From Periplaneta americana (taxonomy: Eukaryota > Arthropoda > Insecta > Blattodea > Blattidae): a stretch of DNA of 64,000 nucleotides. The translations under genes were made by a program, and so were the position numbers. Shown here one piece after another: positions 10,559 to 20,885 of the stretch. Under the pieces are notes generated by a model. It made no database searches. It worked only from the letters and a program-made list of their open reading frames with translations, and was not told where the DNA came from. Each line of letters opens with the position of its first letter. The first letter of the stretch is position 1. Where the stretch lies: positions 77,794,955 to 77,858,954 of the forward strand of contig NC_091122.1 of NCBI RefSeq assembly GCF_040183065.1, given 5' to 3'.

Positions 10559-11295
10559 CAAGAATATCGTAGCTAAAGGCGAGGTTAGTGACATGAGTAT
10601 GGTGAGTGTATGCAAGAAAAATGGAAACGTGTCAAACTCAGTAACGATATCCGGAAAGCAGACAGTGACATCAACTGATGAAGAAACAGGAGTGATGCGA
10701 ACTGGCATTCAACAAGCTCAGCAGAACAAGACCTCAATGCAAGCGAATGAAAATAGTGGACATAAGTTGGGAGCAATTCCAAAGCGGGTGAAGGAACTGA
10801 GATCTAAATCGAGGCTGAGGAGAAGCAGAGTAATGCAAATAGGAGATAGTTCAGGGAGCAGTGATGAAGGGAGGGGGGAAAACAAGGTGAAAAAACAGTA
10901 TGACTTAAGGAAATGATGTGGAGGGGAAATAAATCGTGAGAAAAGAAAACTAAGATCTAAAAAGTAGCTATGTGGAAAAGTGAGTACCGGTAGTGAAAAG
11001 TGCAAATAATTAGAGATGTAGAGTGAGGGGAAATGTGTCATACAGGAGGGGGTTAGAGTATTTTTGGTATAATGATGAGTTAGGAGTAAAGGAGTGGAAG
11101 AATTGATGACAGACAAAAAAAGACTAGTGGAAGAATAATTGCAATAATAAATTTAAACAAAGTAATGTCCTAATTGACTTGTACGAGAGGAGTGCAAAAT
11201 GGTGAGATGGCACTGTATGCTAATAATGTGAAGTGCCGCCTCACCGAAAGATATATTGCTTAAAGACAAATATATATACATTCATACATTCATTC
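10559..11295. mobile_element. 737-bp insert of unknown type, 11-bp target duplication
   Basis: Bounded by atatctaaacc at 10548-10558 and 11296-11306; the Gypsy frame GFKISKP continues as NNDCFWSSENSALARRMK after the insert. The insert ends in a simple-sequence tail (tatatatacattcatacattcattc), suggesting a retroposed sequence with its 3' end on the right. No inverted repeats seen. Confidence 0.7.
10562..10916 (+). CDS. Small hydrophilic ORF inside the 737-bp insert, unrecognised
   Basis: Open frame of about 118 codons ending TGA at 10914-10916: Ser/Thr/Lys-rich, with KKNGNVSNSVTISG, KELRSKSRLRRSRVMQIGD, SSGSSDEGRGENKVKKQYDLRK. The QYDLRK ending resembles the YxLRxR tails found at the C-termini of some retroelement polyproteins, but that is a weak hint. 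It runs in from the Gypsy protease frame upstream without its own clear start. No function proposed. Confidence 0.3.
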
Positions 11296-11336
11296 ATATC
11301 TAAACCGAATAATGATTGTTTTTGGAGTTCAGAAAA

Positions 11337-11443
11337 TTCAGCTTTGGCTAGAAGGATGAAAGCTAAATTTCCCTCTGGTTTTTTTTTTTTTTTTTTTTAA
11401 TTCAGCTTTGGCTAGAAGGATGAAAGCTAAATTTCCCTCTGTT
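11337..11443 (+). repeat. 43-bp direct duplication flanking a poly-T tract
   Basis: aattcagctttggctagaag... occurs at about 11337-11379 and again at 11400-11442, separated by about 20 T. A run of C follows at 11445-11456. It sits at the start of the Gypsy RT region. Confidence 0.9.
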
Positions 11444-11456
11444 TCCCCCCCCCCCC

Positions 11457-12906
11457 AGATAAATTAGGCTGTTTTAAGAAGGGAAAGTTATCATTAGAAT
11501 TAAAAGAAGGCGCTCAGCTAAAATTTATTCAGGCCAGAAATGTGCCTTTTGCTTTAAGAGAAAGTGTAGAAGCAGAATTAAATAGATTAACTAATGAAGG
11601 TATTCTAGTTCCATTAGACTATAGTCCATTCAGATCTCCTATTGTGCCAGTATTAAAAAAACGGGGTGGTATTCGAATTTGTGATGATTTTAAGCTAACG
11701 TTAAACCCCCTTCTAAAAGTTGACCAACATTCTTTACCCACACCTGAGTATATATTTCAAAAAGTGCAAGGGTGTAAAATTTTTGCTAGGTTAGATCTTT
11801 CTAATGCTTACCAACAAATGGAGTTAGATGAAAAGTCATGGAATTGGTTACTATTACAACTCATAAGGGTTTATTACAATATACTCGCTTACCTTTTGGA
11901 GTGGCTTCAGGGCCCGCTAAGTTTCAAAAATAAATTGATATATTATTGGAAGGTGATGATTTTATGGTTGGAGGTAAAGATTTACAGGAATTAGAATGTT
12001 GTCTAACTGAAGTGCTGCGTCGATTAGAAGAAGCAGGATTGACTGTTTCTGAAAGGAAATGTGAAATCGGTAGGGAATCTTTAAATTTCCTTGGGTTTAA
12101 GATTGATGCTAATGGCATTCATACTACAGATGAAAAAATTAAAGCAGTACGGGATGCCCTTAGACCAACTTGTGTTCAAGAATTGCAGTCTTTCTTAGGT
12201 TATGTTACATACACATAAAAATTTTGACCTACGGTGACAGAGACATTGAACCCCTTGTATAAACTTTTGAAAAAGAATAATCCTTGGAAATGGAGTATTG
12301 AATGTGAAAGAGCATTTATTGGAATAAAAAATTTAGCTTGTTCATCTAGATCCTTAGCTCATTATGATCCGGAATGTCCTCTTACATTAGCAGTTGATGC
12401 TTCTAGTCATGGGTTGGGGGCAGTGTTACTCTAAAAAAAAAAAAAAAAATAATAATAATAATAATAATAATAATGTGAAAAAGCCTATAGGTTATGCCAG
12501 TAGAAAGTTGTCGAAATCCGAAGAAGCTTATTCAATGGTGCAAAAAGAAAGCTTAGCCATCATTTTTGGCGTAAAGAAATTTCATGCTTATTTGTTTGGT
12601 AGGCAGTGGACTTTAATTTCTGATCATAAACCTCTTCAGACTATATTTGGTCCAAAACATGGTATTCCAGCTTGTGCTGCAAATAGACTACAGCAATGGG
12701 CCTTGTATTTGGCCAATTATCAATTTGAGATAGAATATGTTTCATTTAATAAAAATGAAGCTGACTGGCTGTCAAGAGCCCCACTTCCTGAAGTATCTAG
12801 TAATAATGATGAACAGGAGGAAATAGCTCTTAATTATATTTTCGACTCTAATTCTGATTTCCTCTTAAGTATAAGGAAATTCTTGCTTATACAAGAAAAG
12901 ACTTAA
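11457..12906 (+). pseudogene. Gypsy reverse transcriptase and RNase H
   Basis: RT opens KLGCFKKGKLSLELKEGAQLKF, then FALRESVEAELNRLTNEGILVPLDYSPFRSPIVPVLKKRGGIRICDDFK, HSLPTPEYIFQKVQGCKIFARLDLSNAYQQMELDE. A frameshift near 11830 leads to a frame reading THKGLLQYTRLPFGVASGPAKF. The catalytic YxDD region is damaged: LEG joins DDFMVGGKDLQE directly, so about seven residues including the Tyr are deleted. The connection (FLGFKIDANGIHTTDEKIKAV) and RNase H (LAVDASSHGLGAVLL; KPIGYASRKLSKSEEAYSMVQKESLAIIFGVKKFHAYLFGRQWTLISDHKPL; SFNKNEADWLSRAP) follow with a stop near 12217 and the AAT-repeat interruption. Confidence 0.9.
12434..12475. repeat. Poly-A plus (AAT)n tract inside Gypsy RNase H
   Basis: About 16 A followed by eight AAT/ATA units; it adds a Lys-Asn run between GAVLL and KKPIGYASRK and shifts the frame. 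Confidence 0.95.
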
Positions 12907-12929
12907 CAATAATGCAAGTAATAAACTTT

Positions 12930-14433
12930 ACCAAGTTTTAGTGGCCAGAAAAGGTAAATGAGAAGTTAGTTCCATTCCATAGGCATAAAGAAGTTATGGA
13001 TATTTTGTTATGGGGATATCAAGTTGTTATTCCTGAAGGATTAAGAACAAGAGTATTGCAAGAATTGCATGCCTCTCACATGGGGATAGTTAAAGTTAAA
13101 TCACTTACACGCTCTTATGTTTGGTGGCCACATATGGATCAAGACATTGAGTCACTCATAACTAGTTGTAAAGAATGTGCAGAGAATAGAGACAACCCTC
13201 CAAAACATAGTTTGATACCTTGGGAATATACACAAAAACCCTGGTCCAGGTTACACATAGACTATTTAGGCCCTATATTGAACATTATATTTTTGTTATT
13301 CTTGATAGTCATTCAAAGTGGGTGGAAGCTTTTGTTACTAAAAGTATGACCTGTGATATTTCAATCACCTATTTACGACAAGTGTTTGCTCGTTTTGGAC
13401 TTCCGGAGACACTGGTATCGGATAATTCGCTGGTGCTCGTGTAAAGGGGGTTAAGTATAATTTCGCTAAACTGGGATAAGTACAGATTTCAATTTTCCAC
13501 AATAACTTTTTTCTTGTTTTAAAGGGGTTAAATCATTCTTCCATCCATGGTGCAGCTACAGTACTCCGTATTTTGTGACAAAGGGGTTTTGTTGAGTGCC
13601 AAACGAGAGAAGTTTACATACCTTACAATTTGACTTAACCCTCTTTACACGAGCACCCGCGAATTATTCATCATTTAAATCCGAGAAGTTTCAGAATTTT
13701 TTAATACATAATGGTATATAATTTAAGTCAGGGGCTCCATATGCTGCAAGTAATGGGGCTGCTGAAAATTCGGTCCACACAATCAAGAAGGCTATACTTA
13801 AAGCATTAGGCAGGGCTGGTGATCAGGGATTAATTGAATTAGCATTACAAAGAATTCTGATTGACTATAGGAATACAAAACACTGTACAACTGACATTTT
13901 CCCTGCTGAGTCACTTCTCGGGAAACAGATTAGAAGTAGATTGGATTTACTCAGGCCAACTACAAATAGTAACAAACTTCAACAGGCTCAAGAGAAACAG
14001 ATTCAGAAATATGGTGGGATAAATAGGCCTTGGCAAGTAGGGGAGAAAGTATGGGTCAAAGACTACCGAAAAAGGAAGGTTCATGGATTGCAGGAATAAT
14101 AGAACAAGTTTTAGGCCCTCGTCGATTCAGGGTGGCTATACCTTCTTTGCAGAGCAGATGGATTCGACACGTGAATCAGCTTAGTAAAAGGTCCAATATT
14201 CCTGTTGCATAGGGAAATTCAATTTTTGATCGAAGGGGTAGTGAGGATGAAAACAAGGAATCATTAGAGATTAAAGAGGCAGATAAAATAGATTGTTCAG
14301 GTGATAATAATATTGAGTTGCCAATAGAACATAATGTTAACATTATAGTATAGACTGTAATAGTAGAGTGCTTGATGATATTAGAGCCCATCGGGAAATT
14401 AAGCCTCTGAAAAGGCTCATTGAAGAAATGTAA
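12930..14433 (+). pseudogene. Gypsy integrase
   Basis: Zinc-binding HHCC domain (ELHASHMGIVKVKSLTRSYVWWPHMDQDIESLITSCKECAEN, about 13060-13190), core with first Asp in HIDYLGPI, DSHSKWVEAF after a frameshift near 13280, second Asp in LVSDN (13417-13426) and the catalytic Glu in NGAAENSVHTIKKAILKALG (about 13755), then the C-terminal chromatin/DNA-binding part (PWQVGEKVWVKDY, GPRRFRVAIPS, WIRHVNQLSKR) and the end PLKRLIEEM at 14431. A 234-bp MITE sits immediately after the second Asp. At least two further frameshifts. Confidence 0.88.
13428..13661. mobile_element. 234-bp MITE in Gypsy integrase
   Basis: Inverted ends: ggtgctcgtgtaaag on the left and the same on the opposite strand at the right, about 28 bases with two mismatches. 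AATT lies on both outer sides (13424-13427, 13662-13665); because AATT is palindromic the exact duplication (3 or 4 bases) is ambiguous. Disregarding the insert and one AATT leaves the integrase frame open across SDN..SSFKSEKF. Confidence 0.8.
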
Positions 14434-14492
14434 TATTTCTTTGTATAATTATATTACATGTGAAATATAATAACTGATAATATTCTATTTTT

Positions 14493-14504
14493 AAGTGGAA
14501 GAAA
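14493..14504 (+). promoter_or_regulatory. Gypsy polypurine tract
   Basis: aagtggaagaaa immediately before the TGTTATG start of the 3' LTR; plus-strand priming site expected at this place. Confidence 0.75.
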
Positions 14505-14515
14505 TGTTATGTAAG
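14505..14515 (+). repeat. Gypsy 3' LTR, first 11 bases
   Basis: TGTTATGTAAG, then cut by the P-like transposon; the rest of the LTR is at 20757-20885. Confidence 0.85.
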
Positions 14516-14685
14516 CAAGGCTTCTAAACTTCTCGTAGGTTACATTAGTATCGAGCTTGTTGGCGAGGGATCAACGGGGAAAGGAGAGCAATTCTGATGT
14601 CACAAGATAGCTGAGCGTGCCAAAGCTCAAATGCTTCAAAGCAGTATCTCGTGTTTTTTCTTGTTTATGTTGTTTTGAATGCATT

Positions 14686-14941
14686 ATGCCAGGTCGAAGG
14701 TGTGCTGTTGCGGTATTCAACAATTCTAACGATAAAAATAAAGAGTTGTCTTTCTTTACCATTCCTAAAGATTTCGGATTTAGAAAAAAATGGGTAATTG
14801 CGTGCAAAAGACAGGATAAATTCAATCTTGATACAAGCAGAGTATGCTCTGATCATTTTAAAGATAACAATTTTGTTCCTGATTTTCGAGCAGCATTAAT
14901 GAAAATAAAGCCGAAACGACCGAGAATGTTAAAGCCTACAG
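14686..14941 (+). pseudogene. THAP-domain exon with splice donor
   Basis: ATG at 14686 opens MPGRRCAVAVFNNSNDKNKELSFFTIPKDFGFRKKWVIACKRQDKFNLDTSRVCSDHFKDNNFVPDFRAALMKIKPKRPRMLKP. This is a C2CH THAP zinc finger (sequence-specific DNA binding): first Cys, the conserved Pro-Lys-Asp, Trp of KKW, and VCSDHF. The second zinc Cys expected in CAVxxC is missing (VF), so zinc binding may be impaired. The exon ends ACAG followed by GTAAGT at 14942, a textbook donor, so a downstream exon existed. Either the first exon of the P-like transposase or a host-type THAP gene; the former fits its place near the element end. Confidence 0.75.
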
Positions 14942-16130
14942 GTAAGTTTCAATAAATCACGTAGGCCTATATAAATAGCCTATATTAATACCAGCTTTGC
15001 ATAATAATTAGATTAGGTTCATCTATGTTAACCTTAAAATTATTTTCTTTCTTTTGTAATCTTTGCTGGGTCGTACATTACCGGTACTTACAATTAACAA
15101 AATAATCATGCTACTTATACTAGCAGTCGCATACCAAAGGGGTGGAGGGTTAGCGACTGATACCAGTGATGTTATTTCACTATAATTCTCATTATATTGA
15201 TTTTATATTAACGATTTATGACATTTTGTCATTATGGCATAATCAGTGGGTTAATCATAATAGCCTCCAGTGACAATTCATTGTTGAGTTATAATGATTA
15301 TTGTCAGGGCCACCGAGAAAGGGGGGCAAGTGCATATGGGCCTGTGAGCAGTAAGGGCCCATCAGATTAAGTGAGTCTGATTACTTTTTATTATCATGAA
15401 TAATTATTCACAGATACATACCAGTATCAGTACTATAAAATTTTGTAAGAACATTTGTTACATGAATCTGATATATTAACCAACAATAGTAGAATTAATA
15501 CAAATTACCACTTCATTATGTAAATTTTTAACTTTTATATAATAGAATATAGGTTTCCGACGTTAACAATCATCGACACGACACTTGAGGGCTCCGGGAT
15601 TTGCCTGAAATATGTTCCCGTCGCTTGTACCGAACACGTTCAATTGGCTTGTCCTCTTAACTACCAACCCCTGCCGGCCCACTACAATATGCTAGTGGAC
15701 TCAAATTCAGGCCGCAGGATCACGTTTCCTTTTCAGTAGTGCCTACATAGTATGTTTCGTCTTTTTGTTGTCGTTTTTCTAGTATATTCTGCTCATTACT
15801 GGTACCAGTAGACAATGGACAAGTAGAAGCATAAGGCCGGGTGCACACAGAATCAGACGCGGCGTGGCGTGGCACGATGCGACATTTTGTCTGTTGGTAC
15901 TTGTCTCCCATTGATTTCTTATTATGCGATGCACACAGAATCAGACACGGCGCGACGGTCGCGAGCAAACACAAGGAGACACAAAGAGACAACATCGAAT
16001 GACTGCTTGAAGTTCGTCGCGAGGAGACTGTCTGATAGCTGCAGTGTACTGCACATGCGTTAGTAGTGGCTATGATTGCATGCTTTCATTATCTACAAAA
16101 AATACTATTGTGTAGTGCACATTATTCATA

Positions 16131-16265
16131 ATGGAGCTCGATGCGGATAAATTAGTTGATTTAGTACAGGAAAGATACATTCTGTACAATCTTTGAAACA
16201 ATATCACGAGAATAATGTGGTTTCTGAAAATATGTGAAAAATTGCAAATAAGATGAAAGCACCAG
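16131..16265 (+). pseudogene. MADF/Myb-SANT-like DNA-binding exon of the Harbinger element
   Basis: Begins MELDADKLVDLVQERYILYN, a clear MADF opening (short helix, ERYxLYN), then stop at TGA; the shifted frame continues QYHENNVVSENM.KIANKMKAP up to CACCAG|GTGAAT, a plausible splice donor at 16266. MADF proteins bind DNA and help the Harbinger nuclease reach termini. Dead by frameshift and stop. Confidence 0.6.
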
Positions 16266-16944
16266 GTGAATAATAATTTATAATAATAACACTGTGTAAC
16301 AAATGATAACATTTTTTTTGTGATAGGCATGTGATATATGTTTTCTATATAATTGGAGCCTCCTGAATACGAATATGACAATAAAAACAGTTGTTGGTTA
16401 CGGTTTTTGAGAAATTTTGGAATTTATATCTATTCAAAATATTGTTTTATATAATGACAATAAGGCTAAATATTCACTGTTCAGAAGATTACAGCTTTCT
16501 TTTTCTGCATTTTATTTTACACTGGACATCAGGTACATCACGAGCTAAAGTCCAACAATAGTCTGCTAGCATATTGGTACTCCATTGTCCTTGGTATCTT
16601 TTTTCCATAGTTGAAATTTCTTGATGGAAGCGCTCATCATGCTCATCACTAAAATCGCACAGTTCTCGGGAAAAAAAGTCAAGATGTGAGTGAAGGAAGT
16701 GAATTTTCAGGGAAATTTTACAACCCCTAGTTTAATACGCCAACAGTAAATTTTTCACTAGTTCTTCATAGTTCTCACTTCTACAGTTATCCAGAAAATT
16801 AATTCAACCTCCTTGAATGCAATCCAGATGGCTGTCTCTTTTCCTTCCAGCAAAGATTCGAAGTGATTGTCCTTAATTATTTCTCTAATATGTGGTCCAT
16901 TGAGAACTCTCTCTTTTATTTTTGAATCACTAACAGCAGGAAAT

Positions 16945-17244
16945 GTTAAGGAATGCACGCTGGTCCGAGTCCTCATGGGGGAAGAAATTTTCTCATGAAA
17001 TTTCGGCCAGTGTATGGGACCGGTGCCCACCTAGCATCGTGATGCACTTGGGGACCTACGATAGGTAGCGAAATCCGGTTGCGAAAGCCAGATATAACGA
17101 CTGGGGGGATCATCATGCTAACCACACGATACCTCCATTCTAGTTGGATGATCGTCCACCTCTATTTTGGCATGTGGACGTGAGGCCAGCAGCTGGCTGG
17201 TCGGTCTGGGCTCTTCATGGGGTGTAGCGCCACGGATTATTAAT
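16945..17244 (+). mobile_element. SINE with B-box-like head
   Basis: Flanked by agcaggaaat at 16935-16944 and 17245-17254. Near the left end gctggtccgagtcctc resembles a polymerase III B box (consensus GGTTCGANNCC). The body (gaaatccggttgcgaaag, ataacgactggggggatcat, gtagcgccacggattatt) is a repeat I recognise as common in insect genomes. No A-rich tail. Confidence 0.65.
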
Positions 17245-17444
17245 AGCAGGAAATTTTTCCTGGATATTTTTAAATGCTTCAGTTTTATAATATATCCCTT
17301 TAACAAAATTCTTCATTAATCCTAACTTATTGTGTAAAAGGGGTAAAATTACCTCGCTTTGAGGTACAAGGGGTTGATGTATAATATTTTTCTTCCTTGG
17401 CTCTAGTGATTGTCGTTTTATTTTATAATGCTTATCTCGAGCGC

Positions 17445-17712
17445 AAGTCCACACCTGTGGAGTAGCGGTCAGCGCGTCTGGCCGCGAAACCAGGTGGCCC
17501 GGGTTCGAATCCCGATCGGGGCAAGTTGCCTGGTTGAGGTTTTTTCCGGGGTTTTCCCTCAACCCAATATGAGCAAATGCTGGGTAACTTTTGGTGCTGG
17601 ACCCCGGACTCATTTCACCGGCATTATCACCTTCATTTCATTCAGATGCTAAATAACCTAGATGATGAAAAAGCGTCGTAAAATAACACATTAAAATAAA
17701 ATAAAAATAAAA
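17445..17712 (+). mobile_element. tRNA-derived SINE with 12-bp target duplication
   Basis: Flanked by tatctcgagcgc (17433-17444, 17713-17724). tRNA-like head: box A-like tagcggtcagcg and perfect B box ggttcgaatcc (17511-17521). Body ggttttccctcaacccaata, tail (TAAAA)n at 17690-17712. Strongly supported as a recent-type pol III retroposon. Confidence 0.9.
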
Positions 17713-20046
17713 TATCTCGAGCGCGACTGTCCAATTCATACAGAAAGCAGCAAAATTTTGTGTAGCCTAAATGCATTCCAAAAAGCAATGCTACAGCCTT
17801 CAAATCCGCACATATAAACCATTCTTACTTTGAATATTACCATTAAAGCACACTTTAAAGAAATACACGTCTTACACAGAATACTAACACCACAGAAATA
17901 TGCTGGTAAAGTGAAGCGTTTTCATACGGCGAACCTGTTTCTTCCCCTCCAAATGGAACCGAAAAGGGCAATAAAACAATTTCCGCTCCTAGAAGTGGTT
18001 TTGACATTGTGATATATCGCAAAATATAAACTACAGTAATGTAATTAAAGCTCACCGTGAAAGAAATGCACATCTCAAGTAAAATCAGGTAAACTCAAGT
18101 GAATTTATACCGCAAACCTGTTTCACTCCCTCGAAATAGACTCGTAGAAGGGCAATAAAATAATTTCCCTTTCTACAAGTGTTTCTAACATGGTGCCCTT
18201 ACTTATACTAATATTGTTTTCACATAATGGGTCTTCACATTTGTAAAACAAAATAGTTACACACGAAATACGGTGATTTTTTAAATAAAATGCATAGAAA
18301 ATTAATTATATTGTGCATCTCGAAAACCCGAAGTGATGGAACATTTTGCTTGTTATTTTTTAATTCAGGAGGTCGAAATTAGTAAGAATTTGTTAGTTTT
18401 ATGTCTGGCACAAAATGACTGTTGTCCAGTGTAATTTGTAGTTAGCCTAATTTAATTATCTGCTCTATACTATCACTCATTATTGATTTAATATATTATT
18501 TTTCTTTATTGTGAGTCGTGAAATAGTCATAAACATAAAAAATGACGTTTGTGCAGTACATTTTAACTTTAAGACTCTTTCAATCGTATAGATTTTTAGG
18601 AGCTTGCATCCTTAGGAAATAATAAGCAAATACAATAGAATTTTTCATATAGACAGTCCTCTATTATTGACGCCATTTTCTAGCCTATGCCAGTTTTCCA
18701 AACCCACACAGCCAGCAACTCAGTTGTCGCGAGCAGACAGTTTTAAGCTGTCACGAGGCGTTGTAAAGCAAAACGTAGCGTCGCGCCATGCCTTGTTGCA
18801 TCGCGTCTGATTCTGTGTGCACCTGGCCTAAGTTGGGAGCTGAGAAGCGCAAGAAGAGACAGAAAAATTGGAAGGTATTAAGAAAGGGAGTAGAACTTTG
18901 TTTGAAGTTGAGCGACCTTGGAAAACTAAAAAGTAGCAGACAAATTGTGTCATTGAATGTGTTGTTCGAAAACAAGAGCCTTTCCAAAAACAGTATGAAG
19001 TATTTTCAAAACTCAAGAATGGAGAATGTGTTTCCAGAGACTGGCTAGTGTGGAGTGAAAGAAATCAGGGAAAATAGTACAGTGACTGATTTGTTTCACT
19101 CCACACTAGCCAGTCTCTGGGAACACATTCTTCATTCTTGAGTTTTGAAAATATTACTGGAAAGGCTCTTGTTCCGTCACTTAAGAGGTTATTAGGCAGG
19201 TTGGGGGTACTTTTTCGAACACACATTCAATGACACTTACAGTTTGTCTGCCACTTTTTAGTTTTCCAAGGTCGCTTGTTACTTGCCATGACTCAGAGTT
19301 AGGAACTGGTGTGTGTAAATATGTTTCACTTGCACATATTAACACATCATTTGTTTGCTTGTTCTGATTCAATACTACTGTTATCAGAATTTTTTTTCTA
19401 AACAGCTACAACCATCAGTATTCACTTCTAAGCATGAACTGTTTTCATTTTTGACAACCTGAACAGACGGGCTTGAGATTGGTTTATTTTCTGCATCTTT
19501 ACTAGCAACACTCAATTTCACATCAACGTCAAACAAAATGAAGGAAATAAAAATGAATTCAGGGTAACAATGTGCCAAAAAAGACTGAGTAACCTTGGCC
19601 TCCTTAGTCTGGAGAGCGATCTTGCTAGTTCTTTAAATTTTGATGATATAATTGATGATTTTGCATCAATAAAGTCAAGGAGAGTTGTTTGTTGATATTG
19701 GCCTGCAAGTCAGAAATTGTAGCTGATTAAGAATAGTGTTTTATGAAAATGAAACGAAACAAACGACAACGAAAAGGTGAAAGTTTCGTCACGAAGCATA
19801 CTATGTGGGCCCTACTGAAAAAGAAGCGTAATATATTGTGCTAATATGAAGTTTTTCTAAAAGTTTTCAATGTAACAAAAGTGTATATTTTTAGATTCGT
19901 ATCGGTGTATGGAGTTATCTTTTATTTATTTTGTAAATAATTATCGTCAGAATAAGTGGTAACTTGTCATTTTTAACTTTTTTTTTTTCAATGGGCACAA
20001 TAATGCACAGGGGCCCATAAATCCTGTTGGCGACCCTGATTATTGT

Positions 20047-20756
20047 AAATGAAGGTGTGGTTGACATTTCATTACCAATACATGCCCCTTTTTCCAAACT
20101 TTAGAATGAGATATTAAAATCATTCAATGTTAGATTTTTTATAAACATACATTTAAAACAAAAACCCCACCATCTTGGCCCTCTTTAACTTTTAGTACAT
20201 TATTCTTTCTTTTGAAGGTTTAACCATGCCATCACCAGCATGACTAAGTAGTTTCAATAATACTGAAAAATTCTACAATGAGTTTCATGGCAGCGACACG
20301 ATTAAAAAGGGGCAGAATATTATAAAAAGGACCAAAGAATATGTGACAATGTTCGTACATAACATTCCATGTGAAATTTTATTGTTGATTGTACAGTAAA
20401 AACTAGGTTCTTTTTACAACTCAAATATGTGAACACAAGACTGGAAACTAGCAGACAAAAACAGACGGCAGACACTGAGAGCAGACGAATTGTTGAAAAA
20501 TACAGAAAAATAATGCAGTGACAAGTGTAAGTACAGTTTTTATAATATACATGGTATAAACAATTTCAACATTTTTATTTTATTCCATGATACGTACACA
20601 CTTGGTTTATGCCCCTTGTAATGTTTTTATTTGAGGGGATTGTGTTTATAATGTACGCTGATCAATCAGCATGGACTCTTCGCATGTCATCAGCCAACTA
20701 GCTATTTGATTGACTAATGAAAAACGAGATAACCTATTGAGTGTATAGAAGCCTTG
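20047..20756. other. Right arm of the P-like element, no gene seen
   Basis: AT-rich, no convincing exon; ends in the inverted repeat TAGAAGCCTTG. Confidence 0.5.
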
Positions 20757-20885
20757 TTATGTAAGGATGTTTCCTTTCTCGGTGTGAACATTCTTTTGTT
20801 AATTGTTGACATTGTTTGTAGAATGATCATAAATAAAGAAAGGTTGAATACTGAACATATTTTTCTTGTAATGAAGAATATTACA
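20757..20885 (+). repeat. Gypsy 3' LTR, remainder
   Basis: Resumes ttatgtaaggatgtttcc and ends atattaca, followed by the 5-bp duplication ctcgt. AATAAA at about 20831. Nearly the same as the 5' LTR apart from one 10-base gap. Confidence 0.88.

Larger units (their letters stand above)
16489..17790 (-). pseudogene. Unclassified multi-copy arthropod ORF family (KLGLMKNFVK / ADYCWTLARD)
   Basis: On the minus strand: LGYTKFCCFLYELDSRARD (about 17735-17790), KHYKIKRQSLEPRKKNIIHQPLVPQSEVILPLLHNKLGLMKNFVKG (17280-17430), DSKIKERVLNGPHIREIIKDNHFESLLEGKETAIWIAFKEV (16800-16930), then in shifted frames HFLHSH-like and HLDFF-like sequence, DEHDERFHQEISTMEKRYQGQWSTNMLADYCWTLARDV and a stop near 16489. 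I know this protein as a widespread uncharacterised arthropod family, probably from mobile DNA; no catalytic motif is recognised. Two SINEs split it (17445-17712 and 16945-17244), and it lies in a Harbinger-type element. Confidence 0.6.
15835..18828. mobile_element. Harbinger/PIF-type element nested in the hAT
   Basis: Inverted ends ggccgggtgcacacagaatc and its complement at 18805-18828 (mismatch in one or two bases), flanked by 3-bp TAA (15832-15834, 18829-18831), the PIF/Harbinger signature TWA. It contains a MADF exon (16131-16265), which these elements often encode beside the transposase. No DDE transposase is seen; the interior is instead occupied by a minus-strand ORF family and two SINEs. 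Confidence 0.78.
15305..20038. mobile_element. hAT transposon, non-functional, nested in the P-like element
   Basis: Ends CAGGGCCACCGAGAAAG and (right, opposite strand) CAGGGTCGCCAACAGG, the familiar hAT terminus, flanked by perfect 8-bp duplications ATTATTGT (15297-15304, 20039-20046). Subterminal inverted repeats include ttttcagtagtgcctacatagtatg (left, about 15730) and its mirror near 19790-19820. Coding remnants are faint: LGAEKRKKRQKNWKVLRKG and YFQNSRMENVFPETG at 18829-19045 resemble the N-terminal part of zinc-finger hAT transposases. Interior holds the Harbinger-type element. Confidence 0.8.
14516..20756 (+). mobile_element. P-like THAP-encoding DNA transposon inserted in the Gypsy 3' LTR
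   Basis: Short terminal inverted repeat CAAGGCTTCTA (left) and TAGAAGCCTTG (right end, 20746-20756), flanked by a perfect 9-bp duplication TTATGTAAG (14507-14515 and 20757-20765) made from LTR sequence. About 170 bases inside the left end begins a THAP-domain exon. P-superfamily transposases start with a THAP zinc finger and duplicate about 8 bases, so P-like is the best guess, but no GTPase or RNase H-like transposase part is visible. After removing the nested hAT (15305-20038) about 1.5 kb remains, so it is a deletion derivative or a short non-autonomous form. Confidence 0.7.
1797..20885 (+). mobile_element. Gypsy-type LTR retrotransposon, full length but heavily interrupted
   Basis: Complete element with 5' LTR (1797-1937), primer-binding region, Gag with two zinc knuckles, protease, reverse transcriptase, RNase H, integrase, polypurine tract and 3' LTR (14505-14515 plus 20757-20885). 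It is flanked by a 5-bp target duplication CTCGT (1792-1796 and 20886-20890), typical of Ty3/Gypsy integration. Order Gag-PR-RT-RH-IN without env fits the class often annotated in databases as K02A2.6-like. Without its inserts it is roughly 4.5 kb. Inserts in order: RTE LINE, second LINE, 165-bp MITE, 737-bp insert, 234-bp MITE, and a 6.2-kb P-like transposon in the 3' LTR. All coding parts also carry point lesions. Confidence 0.88.

Noticed and set aside
17410..17652. 80-codon plus-strand frame with WSSGQRVWPRNQ
   Set aside because: It is the translated head and body of a tRNA-derived SINE.
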